From Brevibacillus_H ginsengisoli (GTDB lineage Bacteria; Bacillota; Bacilli; Brevibacillales; Brevibacillaceae): 64,000 nucleotides of DNA. Made by a program: the position numbers and the translations under genes. Location: NCBI RefSeq assembly GCF_050113715.1, contig NZ_JBNJQR010000005.1, positions 345,399 to 409,398 of the forward strand, in the 5' to 3' direction. The notes beneath the pieces are model-generated. The model ran no database searches and was not told where the DNA came from. It was given only the letters and a program-made list of their open reading frames with translations. Below are positions 60,617 through 64,000 of this stretch, piece after piece (positions within the stretch are counted from its first letter, which is position 1; every line of letters begins with the position of its first letter).

Positions 60617-60967
60617 TTGCGATATACCTATCGGAAGTTTCAGAAGAGAGCGAAGCTAGCGGGATTTGTCGGTTCGGGCAAGCTATGGCTCATCAATCAG
60701 CATGAAGAATGGATACACGATGTATATGAAGAATGCGATATTCATCACGGAAGAATCTTCTCCCTAACCAAAGCGTTTCATCCACTTTCCACAACAATAA
60801 CCGGGTATTTTCAGGATTCAGAAACCAAGAAGTGGATTCGGGTCGAGAACGGTTTGGCAGAGACCAGCGATCAACATCAAGTAGACCGAGAGGATTCGTC
60901 AGCGAATCGTGGTGGATGGATGGACAGCCTAGATGAGTTGTTGGAGTTGGAAAAGCAGAAACGCTAG
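60617..60967 (+). CDS. Hypothetical protein
   Basis: This 116-residue cytoplasmic protein of unknown family is basic in the first half (RKFQKRAKLAGFVGSGKLWLINQHEEW) and acidic at the end (WMDSLDELLELEKQKR). The start is TTG 60617 after a GGGGATGATGAG stretch. It follows the third subunit gene by 43 bases and may be in the same operon. Confidence 0.5.
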   Translation: MRYTYRKFQKRAKLAGFVGSGKLWLINQHEEWIHDVYEECDIHHGRIFSLTKAFHPLSTTITGYFQDSETKKWIRVENGLAETSDQHQVDREDSSANRGGWMDSLDELLELEKQKR

Positions 60968-60979
60968 GAGGCGGAGGAC

Positions 60980-61246
60980 ATGAATGAAATCAAAAGCTAT
61001 CTGTATTCAAAAACAAATCCGGCAAATGAAGTAGAGCACTGGGAGATTTGTCTACACCGTGTCAAATATAACGAATTTCTGTGCATGGCCCAAGAAAGAA
61101 GAAGTCACCAGCTTATTGGATGGCTGAACTTGAGTGTCGATACCGAACTGAATGGATATTTTGAAATGGTGAAAATCATTAATACAGGTAGCAGGGAAGT
61201 ATTCACAGAAGAACCGCATGTTGCTCTTTCGGCATATCCCAGCTAG
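60980..61246 (+). CDS. Hypothetical protein
   Basis: This 88-residue protein starts 13 bases after the previous gene, with GAGGCGGAGG before its ATG. It contains HWEICLHRVKYNEFLCMAQERR and GYFEMVKIINTG. I recognise no family. The pair 60617/60980 look like one operon. Confidence 0.5.
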   Translation: MNEIKSYLYSKTNPANEVEHWEICLHRVKYNEFLCMAQERRSHQLIGWLNLSVDTELNGYFEMVKIINTGSREVFTEEPHVALSAYPS

Positions 61247-61297
61247 TGCTGCTAGCTTGTCTTGATCATCTCAAAACCTCTTTTCTATTTTAATATG

Positions 61298-61330
61298 AGA
61301 GCCTCCATCACGAAGCTGGGGGCTCTTTTG
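61298..61330 (+). terminator. Intrinsic terminator after the small genes
   Basis: AGAGCCTCCA (61298-61307) and TGGGGGCTCT (61317-61326) pair with one wobble, then TTTT. Confidence 0.8.
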
Positions 61331-61357
61331 CTACATACAAAGTGAATAATCAACACA

Positions 61358-61409
61358 TTATAATTATTTTAATTACTATATTGTAATTATTATAAATATG
61401 GTTTATAAT
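61358..61409 (+). promoter_or_regulatory. PerR boxes overlapping the dps promoter
   Basis: TTATAATTATTTTAA (61358-61372) and TTGTAATTATTATAA (61381-61395) each match the Per box TTATAATNATTATAA at 13 of 14 defined positions. The second overlaps the -35 of a promoter TTGTAA (61381-61386), 17 bases, TATAAT (61404-61409). This is the layout of peroxide-inducible dps/mrgA genes. Confidence 0.8.
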
Positions 61410-61585
61410 CTAAGATATCAAAGCAAACCAATCAATCCAATCTTTAATCCTATCCTACTAACCTATCTAATACATCCTAGAATAATCCTTTCGAGCTTGG
61501 CGTATTTTATCCCAGTAAGTTCTTGTTAGTCCCATTTAATAATTTAGTAACCCATTTCTATGAACAACAAGAGGAGGAAACGAGT

Positions 61586-62023
61586 ATGAGTAAACAAATG
61601 AGCCCTGTATTGAACAAACAAATTGCCAATTGGACGGTTTTATACATCAAATTGCACAATTTCCATTGGTACGTGAAAGGTCCGCAATTCTTTACCCTTC
61701 ATGTCAAATTTGAAGAGCTGTACAATGAAGCTTCCCTGCATATCGACGAGCTGGCCGAGCGTGTGCTTGCATTGGGTGGGCAACCGGTTGCCACCATGCG
61801 AGAAGCCATGGAGTTGTCTTCTGTTCAAGAAGCTAATGGTAATGAAAACTCAGAACAGATGGTCCAAGCAGTCGTAGCGGATTTCAGTCAACTCATTCAA
61901 GAGTTAAAAGAAGGCATGAGCATTGCCGATCAAGCAGACGACGAAACCACAGGCGATATGCTCTTGGCGATCCATTCCAGCTTAGAGAAACATGTGTGGA
62001 TGTTGAAATCTTTCCTGGGCTAA
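61586..62023 (+). CDS. dps: Dps-family ferritin-like DNA-protection protein (MrgA-like)
   Basis: This 145-residue Dps protein has the ferroxidase residues in HNFHWYVKGPQFFTLHVKFEELYNEASLHIDELAERVL (residues about 25-62, histidines and acidic groups of the inter-subunit site). It forms a dodecamer that oxidises and stores iron using peroxide and protects DNA. ATG 61586 follows GAGGAGGAAA, and the upstream in-frame extension is not supported. PerR boxes upstream make it probably peroxide-induced. Its end touches the convergent DUF3889 gene. Confidence 0.93.
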   Translation: MSKQMSPVLNKQIANWTVLYIKLHNFHWYVKGPQFFTLHVKFEELYNEASLHIDELAERVLALGGQPVATMREAMELSSVQEANGNENSEQMVQAVVADFSQLIQELKEGMSIADQADDETTGDMLLAIHSSLEKHVWMLKSFLG

Positions 62024-62322
62024 TCGTTTATCTTAATAGAGATGAGTTGCTCTGTTCTGGTATCGAATGTGATGGATACGAGCACTCCCCATTCTTTTTG
62101 ATTTTGTCTTAGCCACAGGCGAAAATTTTCCCTTGATTGGTTGTTATCAAGAGACTCTCTCCCAATATGGAGATAATCAATAATCTGAGCCTGGGGATAA
62201 TGTTTCTGTGTTTCATTTATGGCAAGTCGACCCCATTTTGCGTATGGTGGTTGTGCTGAAGCTGTTTGCAAGAATAAACACCAAACCATAACGACAGCTA
62301 GGAAAAGACGATGCGTGCGCAT
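62020..62322 (-). CDS. DUF3889 family secreted protein (YqzG/YhdC-like)
   Basis: This 100-residue protein has a signal peptide (MRTHRLFLAVVMVWCLFL, ending TASAQP). The mature part, PPYAKWGRLAINETQKHYPQAQIIDYLHIGRES, matches the DUF3889 family of Bacillus YqzG and YhdC. The function is unknown. The stop codon overlaps the end of dps. Confidence 0.8.
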   Translation of the reverse strand: MRTHRLFLAVVMVWCLFLQTASAQPPYAKWGRLAINETQKHYPQAQIIDYLHIGRESLDNNQSRENFRLWLRQNQKEWGVLVSITFDTRTEQLISIKIND

Positions 62323-62358
62323 AAAGTGTAACCCCGCCTTTTTCCAGTAGTTTCACCC

Positions 62359-62391
62359 AAAAAAATGACCCTTATCATGTAAGGGTCATTT
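62359..62391 (-). terminator. Intrinsic terminator (minus strand)
   Basis: AAATGACCCTTA (62363-62374) and its complement (62380-62391) form a perfect stem. The A-run at 62359-62365 gives a T-tail on the minus strand, so it serves the DUF3050 gene. Confidence 0.85.
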
Positions 62392-62400
62392 CGTCTTTGA

Positions 62401-63159
62401 TTAGAGTCCTTTGGCTTGAATCTCCGCTAACACGCCATCCCACAAAAGTTTCCGCATTTGCAGTGAATCTTGAGCGGTGCGGATGGATTCTTCTTTTTTC
62501 GCGGAATCATCACCGCACAGATCATACAAAAGTCTTTGCGCAAGTGGTCCATGCTCGTCCTCATCCAGTTCGATGTGACGCTGCAGGTAATAATGAAGGC
62601 GTCCATAAGAGGAACCCTTTTTTTGCAGTGAATCCATCAACAGCTGGAACATATCAGGAATCAAGCCTTCTCTTCCAAAGAAAAAGGCAGAGGCTACTTC
62701 GTGGATTTGTCCCTTGAGGCTTAAGTCCAGATTATAGGTAACAAACTTGGCGCAAGTAGGCGGGATCAGTTCGTTCTCTAGTGCTTTCTCGTAGGGAACA
62801 CCGTTTTTCAAAGCGTCAAGGAATACTTGAATCGGCGTGGCATCCGCCCCTGCTTCCGCCATTGCCTCCAAATAAAGTTGAAAATGACTAATAAACCCGC
62901 CATTTCCATCTTCATCGGACTCCTCCGCTAGCACAATCTCGTTAATAAAACGTGTGTATGTAGGATTCTCATAGGGAAGCCATGGCACATTAACAGATGT
63001 GACTGATTGTTGGAGGCGTTTGAGCAAGCACATGAAATCCCATACGGCAAACACGTGATGCTTCATTAAGACTCTGACTCGATCAGGAGTGTTAATTTCT
63101 TGATACATTGGATGAGATAATAATTCGTCGCGTACAATCTCTAATTGATTTAAATTCAT
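62401..63159 (-). CDS. DUF3050/heme-oxygenase-like-fold protein
   Basis: This 252-residue, all-helical protein starts VRDELLSHPMYQEINTPDRVRVLMKHHVFAVWDFMCLLKRLQ, typical of DUF3050, with further histidines and glutamates (EIVLAEESDEDGN, HIELDEDEHGP) that could bind a di-metal centre of the heme-oxygenase-like di-iron type. The reaction is unknown. AAGGAGGGG precedes the ATG. It stands alone upstream of the rrn operon. Confidence 0.8.
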   Translation of the reverse strand: MNLNQLEIVRDELLSHPMYQEINTPDRVRVLMKHHVFAVWDFMCLLKRLQQSVTSVNVPWLPYENPTYTRFINEIVLAEESDEDGNGGFISHFQLYLEAMAEAGADATPIQVFLDALKNGVPYEKALENELIPPTCAKFVTYNLDLSLKGQIHEVASAFFFGREGLIPDMFQLLMDSLQKKGSSYGRLHYYLQRHIELDEDEHGPLAQRLLYDLCGDDSAKKEESIRTAQDSLQMRKLLWDGVLAEIQAKGL

Positions 63160-63685
63160 ACATGCCCCTCCTTATGATAAGAAATAGTGGTTTTCGAGAA
63201 GTTCTTCTACTAGATCGTATCACTCCTAAATCAAGATGTGAAATATAAAATTATTATTATGTGATGATCATTGTAAGGCCAAGTGACGCTAAGTTTAAAT
63301 GGCGTCCACCATGTTTCTTTGGATTCGAGATAGCGTTCTTAAGTTTTTCGGGGCCCTCTTGATCCTTATATATTTCATTTTTATCTTTGTAGGCTGTTTT
63401 AAATACAAGAAAACCCTAAGTGCGGTTGCTTCTCATCTATATAAATACTGATGTGGGACATCATCTTTGTGGTGTGCCTATTCAGAAGAAATTCAATAAC
63501 CCTTTGATATTTGATTTATAGAAAAAGCATTAGATATACTCTTGAGGTATGTTTCCTTCTGCATACTGGTTTATTTACTAGTTAATTTCCATGATTTATC
63601 ATTGATTTATTGAATTCAAATATGATAGATTAAGATTCTGCCAACGATGCTTAATAGTAATCGAGTGGCTAGCATTGAAAAAAGT
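63160..63685. other. Long intergenic stretch before the rrn promoters
   Basis: This is an A+T-rich sequence of about 525 bases between the DUF3050 gene and the rRNA promoters. I see no gene, terminator hairpin, tRNA or repeat in it. A GGTT/AACC-poor patch at 63380-63480 has no coding potential. Confidence 0.5.
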
Positions 63686-63715
63686 CTTGATTTCTTCTTG
63701 AGAGACATGCTATAC
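63686..63715 (+). promoter_or_regulatory. rrn promoter P1
   Basis: TTGATT (63686-63691) and TATACT (63710-63715) with 18 bases between them. It lies about 220 bases before the 16S gene, as in Bacillus rrn P1. Confidence 0.65.
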
Positions 63716-63776
63716 TGCAATTCCGGTCATCGATAATCTCTTTGATCGAGCGGTAAATATCCTTTAAAAATAACGA

Positions 63777-63806
63777 TTGACTTTCGAGAGTTGAGTGTGT
63801 TATGAT
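63777..63806 (+). promoter_or_regulatory. rrn promoter P2
   Basis: TTGACT (63777-63782) and TATGAT (63801-63806) with 18 bases between them, about 130 bases before 16S. Downstream, TGCTCTTTGAAAACTGAACA (63850-63869) is the boxA-type antitermination signal of rrn leaders. Confidence 0.7.
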
Positions 63807-63933
63807 TTAAAGGTCGTCTTACCGAGATGATTGATCGATAAACTAAATGCTCTTTGAAAACTGAACAATAAAAGTTTAGTGAATGAAACACTAGCCAAGC
63901 AAAAATGTTTTGAAGTTTAGTATCAACTCAACT

Positions 63934-64000
63934 TTATTGGAGAGTTTGATCCTGGCTCAGGACGAACGCTGGCGGCGTGCCTAATACATGCAAGTCGAGC
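63934..64000 (+). rRNA. rrs: 16S rRNA, 5' end (partial)
   Basis: The sequence TTATTGGAGAGTTTGATCC.TGGCTCAGGACGAACG, ending ATACATGCAAGTCGAGC, is the universal 5' end of bacterial 16S rRNA, including the 27F primer site (AGAGTTTGATCCTGGCTCAG). The gene runs off the right edge. The 5' end is placed by alignment with E. coli position 1. Confidence 0.98.

Noticed and set aside
1..64000. CRISPR arrays, transposases, integrases, phage genes.
   Set aside because: No regularly spaced direct repeats and no recognisable recombinase or phage frame were seen. The tRNA-end repeats and the structured elements are the only mobile-like signals.

Overview
The window looks like a chromosomal segment of a Gram-positive, spore-former-type Firmicute (Bacillales). 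The evidence is Bacillus-style ribosome binding sites, a SufSUB iron-sulfur operon, a yunF-yunE-yunD-yunC block, PerR-, Fur- and CcpA-type DNA sites, and a 16S rRNA 5' end preceded by a Bacillus-type rrn leader. A relative of Tumebacillus, Brevibacillus or other Alicyclobacillaceae/Paenibacillaceae would fit, but that placement is inference. No phage, plasmid, transposase or CRISPR array is visible.

Layout. 1-5.0 kb: end of sufD, then sufS, sufU, sufB and an L-lactate permease. 5.0-10.5 kb: an A+T-rich accessory stretch at a tRNA-Ser/tRNA-His/tRNA-Leu cluster, with a secreted PPC-like protein, an AraC regulator and two tandem secreted esterases. The 3' end and terminator of tRNA-Leu recur after each esterase, so this is a duplicated cassette built on a tRNA 3' end. 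10.5-18.4 kb: Nudix, an iron-regulated DUF2325 gene, a P-loop kinase, OsmC, JAMM protease, the yun block and an HD-GYP phosphodiesterase. 18.4-31.3 kb: AraC-type regulator divergent from a DUF485/acetate-type symporter, CorA, an amidohydrolase, MocR, LysR plus aspartate racemase, MCP-like sensor, MOSC and others. 31.4-43 kb: MarR with a TolC-like secreted protein, a TetR-controlled FAD desaturase, two small XRE loci and a frameshifted lipoprotein. 43-49 kb: a sugar-nucleotide and glycosyltransferase group. 50-60.6 kb: a C4-dicarboxylate module made of a DcuS/CitA-type two-component system, LysR, a DASS transporter, class I fumarase, and a succinate dehydrogenase/fumarate reductase with a heterodisulfide-reductase-type third subunit. 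CRP/FNR-type boxes lie before the transporter and before the fumarase. 61-64 kb: PerR-boxed dps, DUF3889, DUF3050, and the start of an rrn operon.

The most unusual signal is a family of intergenic elements: three full copies, one shorter variant on the other strand and one internally deleted copy. Each begins with a long hairpin whose sequence differs between copies while base pairing is kept. A conserved structured body follows, closed by a 15-16 bp stem, with a nested stem and a crossing (pseudoknot) pairing. The minus-strand copy carries compensatory changes in two stems, which argues for selection on RNA (or single-strand DNA) structure. It encodes no conserved protein. I do not recognise the family. 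Other items are a 28-residue CDGSH iron-sulfur microprotein, a TolC-like domain fused to a copper-amine-oxidase-type stalk domain in an apparently monoderm cell, and several self-consistent regulator/operator pairs.
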